A stretch of 64,000 nucleotides of DNA from Streptomyces sp. NBC_01198 (GTDB lineage Bacteria; Actinomycetota; Actinomycetes; Streptomycetales; Streptomycetaceae), in assembly GCF_036010485.1 (NCBI RefSeq), contig NZ_CP108568.1, positions 7,258,501 through 7,322,500 on the forward strand, read 5' to 3'. Below, one piece after another: positions 51,732 to 60,630 of this stretch; positions within the stretch are counted from its first letter, which is position 1; every line of letters starts with the position of its first letter. The position numbers were made by a program, and so were the translations under genes. The notes beneath the pieces are model-generated. The model made no database searches. It was not told the DNA's origin and saw nothing but the letters and a program-made list of their open reading frames with translations.

Positions 51732-54091
51732 GCGGGCGAGGCCCCGCCGTCCCGCTCGACGACCACCGCGCCGTCCTCCCACCGCGACACGAAGCGCTCC
51801 ATCCGCGGCTTGCCCCATCCCTCCGGGTCGCCGCTGACCACCACCCCGCCGCCGGTGCGTCCCTGCCGCGGCGCCCACACCTCCAGCTCCGTCCCGCCGT
51901 CCCCGCCCGCCACCGGCAGGACGGCGCCCGCCCTGGCCAGCACCGGTATCCGGCCGAGCGGAGCGTCCAGCAGCACCTGGGCGCGGCCGCGGTGCGCCTC
52001 ACCGGTGGCGGTGTCGTACCACAGCCCGCGCGGCAGCCGTACCGCCCGGGTCGTCGCGCCCGGCTCCAACACCGGTGCCACCAGCAGCGAGTCACCCAGC
52101 AGGAAGGCGTCCCCGCACTCCCGCAGGGCCCGGTCACCGGGGGAGTTCCACCACAGCGGGCGTACGTACGGCGCCCCGGTGCGGTGCGCGACATGCGCGA
52201 GGGTGTCCAGGTAGGGCAGCAGCCTGGCCCGTCCGGCGAGCGCGGCCCTGGCGTGCACCAGCACCTCGGGGCCGAACTCCCACGGCTCGCGGCGCCCCGC
52301 GTCGATCGCCGAGTGCGTACGGAAGAAGGGCAGATACGCGCCCAGCTGGAACCACCGCAGATACAGCTCCGGCGACGGCGTCCCGGTGAAACCGCCCACG
52401 TCGGGGCCCGAGTACGGCACCCCGCACAGGCCGAGCCCCAGCACCAGCGCCAGCGAGGACCGCAGCCCCGCCCAGCCGGTCGCCACGTCGCCCGACCAGG
52501 TGCCGCCGTAGCGCTGCATCCCCGCCCAGCCCGACCGGGAGAAGAGGAACGGCCGCTGCTCGGGCCGCAGTTCGCACAGGCCCTCGTATCCGGCGCGGGC
52601 CATCGTCAGGGCGTAGACGTTGTGCGCCTCGCGGTGGTCCCCGCCGCGCCCGTCCAGCGCGTGCCGGGCGGAGCGCGGCAAGGTGGCGTCACCGAAGGCG
52701 GCGAAGGACACCGGCTCGTTCATGTCGTGCCACACCCCGGCGAAGCCCTGCGCCAGCCGCTCGGCGTAGAGGCCGCCCCACCACCGGCGCGCCCCGGGGT
52801 CGGTGAAGTCCGGGAAGACCGTCTCGCCCGGCCACACGACACCGCGCACCTCCTCGCCGCGCGCGTCCCGTACGAAGGCGCCCGCCGCCTGCCCTCCGTC
52901 GTAGACCGCGAGCCCCGGCTCGGCCTTCACCGCCGGGTCCACGATCGACACCAGCCGCACCCCATGGCCGGCCAGCTCCCGCGACAGGCCGGGCAGGTCG
53001 GGGAAGCGCGCCGGGTCCACGGTGAAGACCCGGTGGCCGTCGAAGTGGTCGATGTCCAGGTGCAGCACCGACAGCGGCAGCCCGCGCTCGCGGTAGCCGG
53101 CGACGACCCTGCGGACCTCCTGCTCGCTGCCGAAGCCCCACCGCGAGTGCTGCGGGCCCAGCGCCCAGCGCGGCGGCACCGCCGGGCGCCCGGTCAGCGC
53201 GGTCCAGCCGGCCAGTACGCGGGACGGCGTACCGGTGATCACCCAGTAGCGCAGCGGGCCGCCGTCCATCCGCACCTCGCAGCCGCCCGCCCGGTCGTGG
53301 CCGGAGCCCGCGCCCTCCTCGCCGTCCCGCAGCGTGACCCGGCCGTCCCAGGTGTTGTCGTGGAAGACCAGGTGGCAGCCCGCGTCGGCGACCACCAGTT
53401 GCACCGGCATGGTGATGTACAGCGGGTCGTCCCCCGGCTCGAACGAGCCGCCCGGGTCGGTGTTCCACAGCCGGTAGGTGCCTGCCGCCAGCCGCGGCCC
53501 GGCGGCCCGGCCGCCCAGACCGTAGACCCGGGCGTCGGCCGGCGTCTCCGAGCGCTGCACCCAGCGCGCACCGGCCCGCCCCTCCTCCGCGCCGACCGGG
53601 TCCCACCAGCGCGGCGGCAGCTCACGGCGCAGCAGCCTGCCGCCCGGGGTGCGGATCTCCACCGCACCGTGCCGGGAGACGCGCACCGTCACTCGCTCCG
53701 AGACCACCCGCCAGCCGTCCGGGTCGGGTTCGAGCAGTGCCCGCGGGTCCGCTTCCGGCAGGCCGCCGGCCGGCCGCTCCCGCGGCGAACCCCACTTCGC
53801 GGTTCCGGCCACCGCGTACGACGGCTCGGGCTCCGCGCCGTCCCAGCCGCAGAAGACGGCCCCGCCGATCCCGACCCTGACCCGTAGTTCGGACCGGGCG
53901 AAGCGGACCGTGCCGCCGCCCGGTATCGGCGCCGCGTCGAGCGCCGTGCCCGGCACCCGCGCCCGCTCGGCCACCGGCCCGGGTAGATCGCGCGCGTCGG
54001 CGCGCCGGCGGCGCCATGCCGACCTCGCCGTACGCCATCCCTGGGCGGAACCCGCCACCCGTACCGACCGCAGCAGGTCCCGAGCATTCAT
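51698..54091 (-). CDS. Glycoside hydrolase family 31 (alpha-glucosidase/alpha-xylosidase type)
   Basis: The start ATG 54091 (MNARDLLRS) has AAAGGTGGGGG in front. The 797-residue enzyme has an N-terminal galactose-mutarotase-like beta-sandwich (about 60-300), the catalytic TIM barrel (about 320-650) and C-terminal beta-domains. The nucleophile is the Asp in WHDMNEPVSF (about 455) and the acid/base the Asp in TWSGDVATGW (about 531). It removes alpha-linked glucose or xylose from chain ends. No signal peptide is seen, so it is intracellular. The gene faces the acetoacetyl-CoA synthetase gene divergently. Confidence 0.92.
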   Translation of the reverse strand: MNARDLLRSVRVAGSAQGWRTARSAWRRRRADARDLPGPVAERARVPGTALDAAPIPGGGTVRFARSELRVRVGIGGAVFCGWDGAEPEPSYAVAGTAKWGSPRERPAGGLPEADPRALLEPDPDGWRVVSERVTVRVSRHGAVEIRTPGGRLLRRELPPRWWDPVGAEEGRAGARWVQRSETPADARVYGLGGRAAGPRLAAGTYRLWNTDPGGSFEPGDDPLYITMPVQLVVADAGCHLVFHDNTWDGRVTLRDGEEGAGSGHDRAGGCEVRMDGGPLRYWVITGTPSRVLAGWTALTGRPAVPPRWALGPQHSRWGFGSEQEVRRVVAGYRERGLPLSVLHLDIDHFDGHRVFTVDPARFPDLPGLSRELAGHGVRLVSIVDPAVKAEPGLAVYDGGQAAGAFVRDARGEEVRGVVWPGETVFPDFTDPGARRWWGGLYAERLAQGFAGVWHDMNEPVSFAAFGDATLPRSARHALDGRGGDHREAHNVYALTMARAGYEGLCELRPEQRPFLFSRSGWAGMQRYGGTWSGDVATGWAGLRSSLALVLGLGLCGVPYSGPDVGGFTGTPSPELYLRWFQLGAYLPFFRTHSAIDAGRREPWEFGPEVLVHARAALAGRARLLPYLDTLAHVAHRTGAPYVRPLWWNSPGDRALRECGDAFLLGDSLLVAPVLEPGATTRAVRLPRGLWYDTATGEAHRGRAQVLLDAPLGRIPVLARAGAVLPVAGGDGGTELEVWAPRQGRTGGGVVVSGDPEGWGKPRMERFVSRWEDGAVVVERDGGASPAYTVRIRGAGS

Positions 54092-54274
54092 GACCCCCAC
54101 CTTTCCACCGCCCGCGCCCGCCACGCCGACCGTTCAGCCGGTGTTCACCTTCGGCGACGACCGGCGGCCCACACATCGCGGCCCGCGCACCTGTGGACGG
54201 CCGCCCTGGCGCGCCGGACGATCACATGGCATCGTCCTGACCAGCCGTGCCGTGGACCGTCCTGGAGCCGCCCC

Positions 54275-56293
54275 ATGACCAGCAAGACCGAAGCCGACCG
54301 AGCGCCGGAAGCGCTGTGGACACCCGGCCCCGAACGCGTCGCCCGGGCGTCGGTGACCCGCTTCCAGCAGTGGGCGCACGAGCGGCACGGCGCCCCGGCC
54401 GTACTCCCCGACGACCCGCAGGCCACTTACGCAGCATTGCACGCCTGGTCGGTGGCGGAGTCGGCCACCTTCTGGCGCGCGCTCACCCAGTGGTACGACG
54501 TCCGCTTCGGCACCCCTTCCGACACCGTCCTCGCCGACGCCTCGATGCCCGGCGCCCGCTGGTTCCCCGGCGCGACAGTCAACTACGCCGAGCACGCCCT
54601 GCGTCCCGCCCTGGACACCGCACGCGCCGAGCTGCCCGCCGTGCTGTACGTGGACGAGCGGATGGAGACCGGCATCCTCAGCTGGGCCGAGCTGTCCCGG
54701 CAGGTCGCCTCGCTCGCCGCGGCGCTGCGCCGGCTCGGCGTCACGCCGGGCGACCGGGTCAGCGGCTATCTGCCGAACGTCCCGCAGGCCGCTGTGGCGC
54801 TGCTCGCCACCGCCGCGGTGGGCGGCGTGTGGACCTCCTGCGCGCCCGACTTCGGCGCCCGCAGCGTCCTGGACCGCTTCCAGCAGGTCGAGCCCGTGGT
54901 GCTGTTCACCGTCGACGGCTACCGCTACGGCGGCAAGGAGCACGACAGGACCGGCGTCGTCGTCGAGGCCCGGGCCGGGCTGCCCTCGCTGCGCGCGACC
55001 GTGCACATCCCGCTGCTGGGCACGCCGGCGCCCGAAGGCGCCCTGGAGTGGCGGGACCTGGTCGCCGACGACCCGGAACCGGCCTACGAGCAGGTGCCGT
55101 TCGACCACCCGCTGTGGGTGCTGTACTCCTCGGGCACCACCGGGCTGCCCAAGGCGATCGTCCAGTCCCAGGGCGGCATCCTGCTCGAACACCTCAAGCA
55201 GACCGGCCTGCACCTCGACCTCGGCCCCGACGACCGTTTCTTCTGGTACACCTCCACCGGCTGGATGATGTGGAACTTCCTGGTGTCCGGGCTGCTGGTC
55301 GGCGCCACCCTGGTGCTCTACGACGGCAGCCCCGGCCATCCCTCGATCGAGGCGCAGTGGCGGGTCGCCGAGCAGACCGGCACCACCGTCTTCGGCACCT
55401 CCGCCGCCTACGTCATCGCCTGCCGCAAGGCCGGGGTGCACCCCGGCCGCGACTTCGACCTGTCGCGGGTCAGCTGCGTCGCCACCACCGGCTCGCCACT
55501 GCCGCCCGACGGCTTCCGCTGGCTGCACGACGAGGTCGCTGAGGACCTGTGGATCGCCTCGGTCAGCGGCGGCACCGATGTGTGCAGTTGCTTCGCCGGG
55601 GGCGTGCCGACCCTGCCGGTGCACATCGGCGAGCTGCAGGCCGCGTGCCTGGGCACCGACCTGCAGGCGTGGGACGCGCAGGGCAGGCCGGTCGTGGACG
55701 AGGTCGGCGAACTCGTCGTGACCAACCCCATGCCGTCGATGCCGGTGCGGTTCTGGAACGACCCGGACGGCGCCCGCTACCACGACAGCTACTTCGAGAT
55801 GTTCCCCGGTGTGTGGCGGCACGGCGACTGGATCACCCTCACCTCGCGCGGCACCGTCGTCATCCACGGCCGCTCCGACTCCACGCTCAACCGGCAGGGG
55901 GTGCGGATGGGTTCCGCCGACATCTACGAGGTGGTCGAGCGCCTTCCCGAGGTGCGCGAGTCCCTGGTCATCGGCATCGAGGAGCCGGACGGCGGCTACT
56001 GGATGCCGCTGTTCGTGCGGCTCGCGGAGGGCGCGGAGCTGACCGACGGGCTGCGTGCCACGATCAACGACGCGATCCGCGCCCAACTGTCCCCGCGCCA
56101 CGTGCCCGACGAGATCATCGAGGTGCCCGGCGTCCCGCACACCCTCACCGGCAAGCGCATCGAGGTGCCGGTCAAACGGCTGTTGCAGGGCGCCGAGCTG
56201 GACAAGGCTGTCAACCCCGGTTCGGTGGACGACCTGGACGTGCTGCGCTTCTACGAGCGGCTGGGCGCGGAGCGCGCCGCGGACCGCCCGTAG
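54275..56293 (+). CDS. Acetoacetyl-CoA synthetase
   Basis: A 672-residue acyl-adenylate-forming enzyme that activates acetoacetate to acetoacetyl-CoA with ATP. Motifs: the AACS-type N-terminus (ESATFWRALTQWYDV, GARWFPGATVNYAEHAL), the P-loop LYSSGTTGLPKAIVQSQGG (about residue 284), FFWYTSTGWMMWNFLVSGLL, SGGTDVCSCF, the hinge and GDWITLTSRGTVVIHGRSD block, and the C-terminal catalytic Lys in HTLTGKRIEVPVKRLL. The length and these blocks separate it from acetyl-CoA synthetase. It stands alone between GH31 and the chitinase gene, converging on the latter. Confidence 0.93.
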   Translation: MTSKTEADRAPEALWTPGPERVARASVTRFQQWAHERHGAPAVLPDDPQATYAALHAWSVAESATFWRALTQWYDVRFGTPSDTVLADASMPGARWFPGATVNYAEHALRPALDTARAELPAVLYVDERMETGILSWAELSRQVASLAAALRRLGVTPGDRVSGYLPNVPQAAVALLATAAVGGVWTSCAPDFGARSVLDRFQQVEPVVLFTVDGYRYGGKEHDRTGVVVEARAGLPSLRATVHIPLLGTPAPEGALEWRDLVADDPEPAYEQVPFDHPLWVLYSSGTTGLPKAIVQSQGGILLEHLKQTGLHLDLGPDDRFFWYTSTGWMMWNFLVSGLLVGATLVLYDGSPGHPSIEAQWRVAEQTGTTVFGTSAAYVIACRKAGVHPGRDFDLSRVSCVATTGSPLPPDGFRWLHDEVAEDLWIASVSGGTDVCSCFAGGVPTLPVHIGELQAACLGTDLQAWDAQGRPVVDEVGELVVTNPMPSMPVRFWNDPDGARYHDSYFEMFPGVWRHGDWITLTSRGTVVIHGRSDSTLNRQGVRMGSADIYEVVERLPEVRESLVIGIEEPDGGYWMPLFVRLAEGAELTDGLRATINDAIRAQLSPRHVPDEIIEVPGVPHTLTGKRIEVPVKRLLQGAELDKAVNPGSVDDLDVLRFYERLGAERAADRP

Positions 56294-56326
56294 AAGCACC
56301 ACCGGGCAGGGCCGGTGACAGCCCGG

Positions 56327-57742
56327 TCAGCCGGTGTAGGCCGCGAAGATCTTCGAGAAGTCGTAGGGCGCCTGCGTGATGTTGGTGCACTTGTACAGCG
56401 CGCCGTTGCAGGCGTTGGCGTCCCGGCCCTCCTCCCAGAAGGACAGCATGCCCAGGTGCTTGCCCTGGGCGAAGGAGACCAGCTGGCGGGCGTCGGCCTG
56501 GTCGTACACGTGGCCGTCGTCGTTCTGGCCGAGCATCGGCGTCACCCCGAGCATCGCCCACAGCTGGGCGTCGGATTTCGCCGGGTAGAGCGACTTGAGC
56601 TGCGCCTGGGTGCTGGCGGCCGCCTGGACCGCCGCGTCGCCGTAGTCTCCGGTGCGGTAGTAGTCCATGGCCATCAGGTTGACCAGGTCGAGGTTCACCC
56701 CGGCGTTCTTGGCCGACGTCACCACATTGAGGCCGTCCGAGGTCAGGCCCTCGGGCAGCACCGGCAGGGTCAGCGAGATCCGCAGGCCCGGGTGGCTCTG
56801 CTGGAGCCTGGCAAGCGCCTGGGAGCGCAGGGCGATGGACGCGGGCTCGGCGACCGCCGACCCCTCGATGTCGAAGTCGACGTAAGTGAGGTGGTAGGCG
56901 TCCACCACGGCCGCGTATTCGGCGGTGAGCGCGTCCACCGAGGAGCACGCCTGGGCCAGTTCGATGCCGCTGGCGCCGCCGAAGGACACCTTCACGTCGC
57001 CGCCCGCCGCCCTGATGGCGTCGATCTGGTCCTTGGCCCATGCCTGGCGCGGGTCATAGGCGTTGAACCAGCTCGCCTTGCAGCCGGCCGACGTGACGAA
57101 GCCCAGCGTGAAGCTCTTGACCCGGCCGGCCTGCGACATCGCGGTGAGGCTGGGGGTGGGCCAGGCGCCCATGTCCACGTAAGGCGCGGTGCGGATCGGG
57201 CCGGTGCCGGGGTTGCTGCCGCCGGTGCTGCCGCCCGTCGTGGTACCGGTGGTGGTGCCGGAGCTGGTGCCGGTCGATGTGCCGGTGCTCGTACCCGTGC
57301 TGGTGCCGGTCGACGTGCCGGAGCTGGTGCCCGCGGTGGTGCCGCCGTTGCTGCCGCCCGGGGCGCACGAGCCGCCGTTCAGCTTGCAGTTGGACGGCAC
57401 GCCGCTGCCCGCGCCGACCCAGCCGAAGGCCACGGAGGCGCCGGGCGCGACGGAGCCGTTGTAGTCGCGGTTGGTGAAGGTGTAGTGCGTGCCGCTCTGG
57501 GTGAGCAGCGCGTCCCAGTAGCTGCCGACGCTGCTGCCGGCCGGCAGGTCGAACTCGACCTTCCACGAACCGAGCGTCGCCGTAGCGCTGTTGGTGATCG
57601 TGTATTGGCCCTGGTAACCGCTGCCCCAGTCGGAGGTCTTGGTGAAGGCGGCACCCGCGCCGCCGGCCGCGGAGGCGGTCGGGACGAGGAAGAGGACGAG
57701 CGTGCCGAAGAGCGCGAGGAGGAGGATGAGGGATCTTCGCAT
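56327..57742 (-). CDS. Secreted GH18 chitinase with CBM2 domain
   Basis: The start ATG 57742 gives a clear signal peptide (MRRSLILLLALFGTLVLF, cleavage probably after PTASA at about 25). The 471-residue precursor then has a CBM2-type cellulose/chitin-binding domain (about 28-125: GYQGQYTITNSATATLGSW, VGAGSGVPSNCKLNG), a Gly/Thr/Ser linker of repeated GTSTGTST (about 130-180), and a GH18 catalytic domain (about 185-471) with the DxxDxDxE motif in YVDFDIEGS. It degrades chitin outside the cell. A DasR-like palindrome lies 14 bp before the start codon. Its PTS link fits with the DasR-controlled ptsI-crr genes nearby. Confidence 0.93.
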   Translation of the reverse strand: MRRSLILLLALFGTLVLFLVPTASAAGGAGAAFTKTSDWGSGYQGQYTITNSATATLGSWKVEFDLPAGSSVGSYWDALLTQSGTHYTFTNRDYNGSVAPGASVAFGWVGAGSGVPSNCKLNGGSCAPGGSNGGTTAGTSSGTSTGTSTGTSTGTSTGTSSGTTTGTTTGGSTGGSNPGTGPIRTAPYVDMGAWPTPSLTAMSQAGRVKSFTLGFVTSAGCKASWFNAYDPRQAWAKDQIDAIRAAGGDVKVSFGGASGIELAQACSSVDALTAEYAAVVDAYHLTYVDFDIEGSAVAEPASIALRSQALARLQQSHPGLRISLTLPVLPEGLTSDGLNVVTSAKNAGVNLDLVNLMAMDYYRTGDYGDAAVQAAASTQAQLKSLYPAKSDAQLWAMLGVTPMLGQNDDGHVYDQADARQLVSFAQGKHLGMLSFWEEGRDANACNGALYKCTNITQAPYDFSKIFAAYTG

Positions 57743-57755
57743 ACCGGACTCCCAT

Positions 57756-57769
57756 TTGGTCTGTACCAA
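57756..57769. promoter_or_regulatory. Possible DasR (dre) site at the chitinase gene
   Basis: TTGGTCTGTACCAA is a 14-bp near-palindrome with perfect outer arms TTGGT and ACCAA. It matches the GGTCTnnACCA core of the DasR sites that control chitinase and PTS genes in Streptomyces. It lies at -14 to -27 from the start codon. Confidence 0.6.
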
Positions 57770-57851
57770 TGCCCCCCGCACACTGGATACTTGACCCGCG
57801 CCACCGCCGTCAAGAGTGCCGACAGCCGCACCCTCCGCCTCTGACGTCCCG

Positions 57852-59180
57852 TCAACCCCCGTAAGTGCTGCTGGATTCGGCCAGCACGGCGGCGAAGTCA
57901 GCCGCCAGCCGCTCCGCGTCGGGAAGCGCCAGATCCGCCGTGGTGATCCGCACCCCGGGCCCGGCGGCGATCCGGAAACGGGCGCCGCCCGCCACCCACC
58001 AGCCGTGCGACCGCAGCCCGTTGACCACCGCGGACTCATCCCGCACCGGGACCCAGACGTTGAGCCCGCTCACGCCGTGCGCGCCGATCCCGTACCCGCC
58101 GAGCGCACCGACCAGCCCCTCCCGCCGCTCCTGATACGCCCTCGCCGCACCGGCCACCAGCACGCCGGTGGCCGGATCGGTCATCAGCCGCACCACCGTC
58201 TCCTGGAGCACATGGCTGATCCAGCCGGACGTCAGCAGCAGCCGCCCGTCGTGCCGGGCGAGCGTCGTCGCGTCACAGGCCATCGCCGTCCAGCGCAGGT
58301 CGGTCCCCAGGTGCTTGGAGACGGTGCGGATGTGCGCCCAGCGCGCAGGGCCGTCCGTGCCCGCGGTCACCAGCGAGTGCAGCGGGCCGCCTGCGGTGTC
58401 CGCGCTGTGGTCGTCCTCGACCACCAGCACCTCCGGTGCCTCGGCCAGCACGGCCAGCAGTTCCGCCCTGCGGGCCGCCGACATCCGCGAGCCGTACGGG
58501 TTCTGCGCCCGCGGGCACAGCACGACCGCCCGCGCGCCGCCCCGCAGCGCCGACCGCAGACCCTCAGGGCGCAGCCCCTCGCCGTCCACCGCCACCGCGA
58601 CCGTGCGCAGCCCCAACGCCGGTACGAGGTCCAGCAGATGGTGGAACCCCGGGTCCTCCACCGCCACCGCGTCCCCAGGGCGCAGCTCCACCGACAGCAG
58701 GCGCGAGACGCAGTCCAGTGCTCCGTGCGCGAAGGTCACCTGCTCGGCGGGCACCCCGTCCCGCGCGAACCATGCGCGGGACAGCTCCTCCAACTCGGCA
58801 AGCCGTGGCGCCGCCCGGTGGGAACGCGCGCCGGGCGACAGCCGCCCGGGCGGCACCAGGTCGGGCAGGAAGGCCGGATCGGGGTGGCCGCCGGCCAGAT
58901 CACGCAGCCCGTCGGGCACCCGTGGCGGCCGCCGCGAGGTCACCACCGGCGCGGGCGCCACCACCGTGCCGCCCCGCCCCCTGGTCACCACGATGCCGCG
59001 GCGCCGCAGTTCCTTGTACGCGCTCGCCACCGTGCCCGGGCTCACCCCGAGCGCGTCGGCCAGGGCACGCACCGGCGGCAGGGCCTCATCCGGCCGCAAC
59101 CTGCCCTCGCTGACCGCGCGTTCGGCCGACGCGGAAATCTCCCTGGCCGTCGCACCCTGGATCGCATATTGTATCGCCAC
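57852..59180 (-). CDS. MocR-family (GntR/aminotransferase) transcriptional regulator
   Basis: The 442-residue protein joins an N-terminal GntR winged helix (about 5-75: RALADALGVSPGTVASAYKELRRRG) to a type-I aminotransferase-like domain (about 85-440) with the PLP-binding Lys in TVSKHLG (about 287) and the Asp in EDDHSAD. It is thus a PLP-sensing regulator. It is divergent from the MFS transporter gene and probably controls it. The GTG start at 59180 lies within the GATACA-repeat region, so the gene is likely autoregulated. Length is normal for MocR. Confidence 0.92.
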   Translation of the reverse strand: MAIQYAIQGATAREISASAERAVSEGRLRPDEALPPVRALADALGVSPGTVASAYKELRRRGIVVTRGRGGTVVAPAPVVTSRRPPRVPDGLRDLAGGHPDPAFLPDLVPPGRLSPGARSHRAAPRLAELEELSRAWFARDGVPAEQVTFAHGALDCVSRLLSVELRPGDAVAVEDPGFHHLLDLVPALGLRTVAVAVDGEGLRPEGLRSALRGGARAVVLCPRAQNPYGSRMSAARRAELLAVLAEAPEVLVVEDDHSADTAGGPLHSLVTAGTDGPARWAHIRTVSKHLGTDLRWTAMACDATTLARHDGRLLLTSGWISHVLQETVVRLMTDPATGVLVAGAARAYQERREGLVGALGGYGIGAHGVSGLNVWVPVRDESAVVNGLRSHGWWVAGGARFRIAAGPGVRITTADLALPDAERLAADFAAVLAESSSTYGG

Positions 59181-59204
59181 AGAATTAATTATGTATCAAT
59201 ACAA
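59168..59204. promoter_or_regulatory. GATACA repeats between MocR and MFS genes
   Basis: On the minus strand GATACATAAT and GATACAATAT recur 21 bp apart, two helical turns. On the plus strand TGTATCAATACA (59192-59203) is a perfect 12-bp palindrome except for its centre. Direct repeats near the start are usual for MocR-type sites. The AT content is far above that of the surroundings. Confidence 0.6.
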
Positions 59205-59276
59205 AAGCAGGGGCAAGCGCGGGCCGCCGGCCCGCCACCACCGACCTGGGGACGTGATGCCGTGCAGGGGGCACCG

Positions 59277-60599
59277 ATGACGGAGCGGGTACAACGGGTG
59301 CTGAGGATCCCGGAGATACCCGGCGGCCCCGACGGGCGGCGGATGCTCTGGATCAACCTCGTCGACAAGATCGGTTCGGGCCTGTGGCTCTCGGTCACGG
59401 CCCTCTACTTCGTCGTCGCGGCGGGCCTCGACACCGGCAGGACCGGACTCCTGCTCGGCCTCGGCGGCGTGGCGGGCATCGCGGGCGCACCCATCGCGGG
59501 CCGCCTCGCCGACCGCCTGCCGCTCACTCGCGTGCTCTTCGCCGTCCAGGTCGTCCGCGCCACCTCCGGCCTGCTGCTGCTGACCGCGCACGGATTCTGG
59601 CAGCTCCTCCCGCTCGTCGCGCTCGGCAGCCTGGGTGAGCGCTCCGCGTCGGTGCTCACCAAACTCTTCGCCGCCCGCGTCGCCGGACCGGACCGGCCCC
59701 GCTACCAGGCCGTCCAGCGCACTGTCGTCAACCTCGGCTACACCCTCGGCGGCCTCGCCGCCTCCGCCGCCCTGGCGGTGGGCACCACCGCTGTCTACCG
59801 GATCCTGCTCCTCGGCGACGGCCTGTCCTTCGTCCTCGTCGCCCTCCTGGTCACCCGGTGCGCCGAACCGCCGTCCGCGCTCAGGGTCGTCATCGTCCGT
59901 ACCGCCTCCGACAGCCCTGCCGGTGCCGGCGCAACCGCACTACCGGCCGCGAGCAGCCCCTGGCGCGATACCGGCTACCTCGGCTTCGCGGCACTCGACT
60001 CGGTGACCTTCCTCCACGGCTCCGCGCTCACGGTCGGCCTGCCTCTGTGGATCGTCACCCGCACCAGCGCACCGCACGAACTGGCCGCCGCGATCTTCGT
60101 CGTCAACACCGTGCTGGTCGTCCTCCTGCAGGTACGCCTCGCCCGCTACGGCAGCTCGGCGCGGGTGGCCGCGAACTCGCTGCGCCAGGTCGCCTTGTGC
60201 TTCCTGCTGTCCTGCGCCGCCACCGCCGTCGCGGTCCTGCACACCCCGTGGGCCGCGACCGCCGCCGTCGTGGTCGCCGCCGTCGCCTTCACCGTGGTGG
60301 AGATGATCCAGTCCGCCGTCTCCTGGGAACTCTCCGTCAGCCTCGCCCCCGCACACGGCCAGGGCAGCTACGTCGGGGTGCACGGCCTGGCGCAGTCCAC
60401 CTCCCGCTGCGTCGGCCCGCTGCTGATCACCTCGGTGGTGATCGCGGCAGGACCCGCAGGCTGGATCGGCCTGGGCGCCGTCGTCGCCGGCTCCGCGCTC
60501 CTCCAGCGGCGCATGGTCCTGCGCCGCCTCGGCGGACCCCGCCCGGCAGCCGCCGAGCTCCCGTTGTCAGTGGCCCCGATTACAGTCAGTGAGCAGTAG
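59277..60599 (+). CDS. MFS transporter
   Basis: The start ATG 59277 (MTERVQRVLRIP) has AGGGGG 7 nt upstream. The 440-residue membrane protein has 11-12 helices, for example WINLVDKIGSGLWLSVTALY, GLLLGLGGVAGIAGAPIAGRL, VYRILLLGDGLSFVLVALLV and AATAAVVVAAVAFTVVEMIQS. The loop AGRLADRLPLTRVL is the MFS signature between helices 2 and 3. It is an exporter-like subfamily of unknown substrate and is likely controlled by the divergent MocR regulator. Its end overlaps the outermost start of the next gene. Confidence 0.9.
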   Translation: MTERVQRVLRIPEIPGGPDGRRMLWINLVDKIGSGLWLSVTALYFVVAAGLDTGRTGLLLGLGGVAGIAGAPIAGRLADRLPLTRVLFAVQVVRATSGLLLLTAHGFWQLLPLVALGSLGERSASVLTKLFAARVAGPDRPRYQAVQRTVVNLGYTLGGLAASAALAVGTTAVYRILLLGDGLSFVLVALLVTRCAEPPSALRVVIVRTASDSPAGAGATALPAASSPWRDTGYLGFAALDSVTFLHGSALTVGLPLWIVTRTSAPHELAAAIFVVNTVLVVLLQVRLARYGSSARVAANSLRQVALCFLLSCAATAVAVLHTPWAATAAVVVAAVAFTVVEMIQSAVSWELSVSLAPAHGQGSYVGVHGLAQSTSRCVGPLLITSVVIAAGPAGWIGLGAVVAGSALLQRRMVLRRLGGPRPAAAELPLSVAPITVSEQ

Positions 60600-60630
60600 G
60601 GATCACTCGGATCCGTCCGCAGGGGGAATG

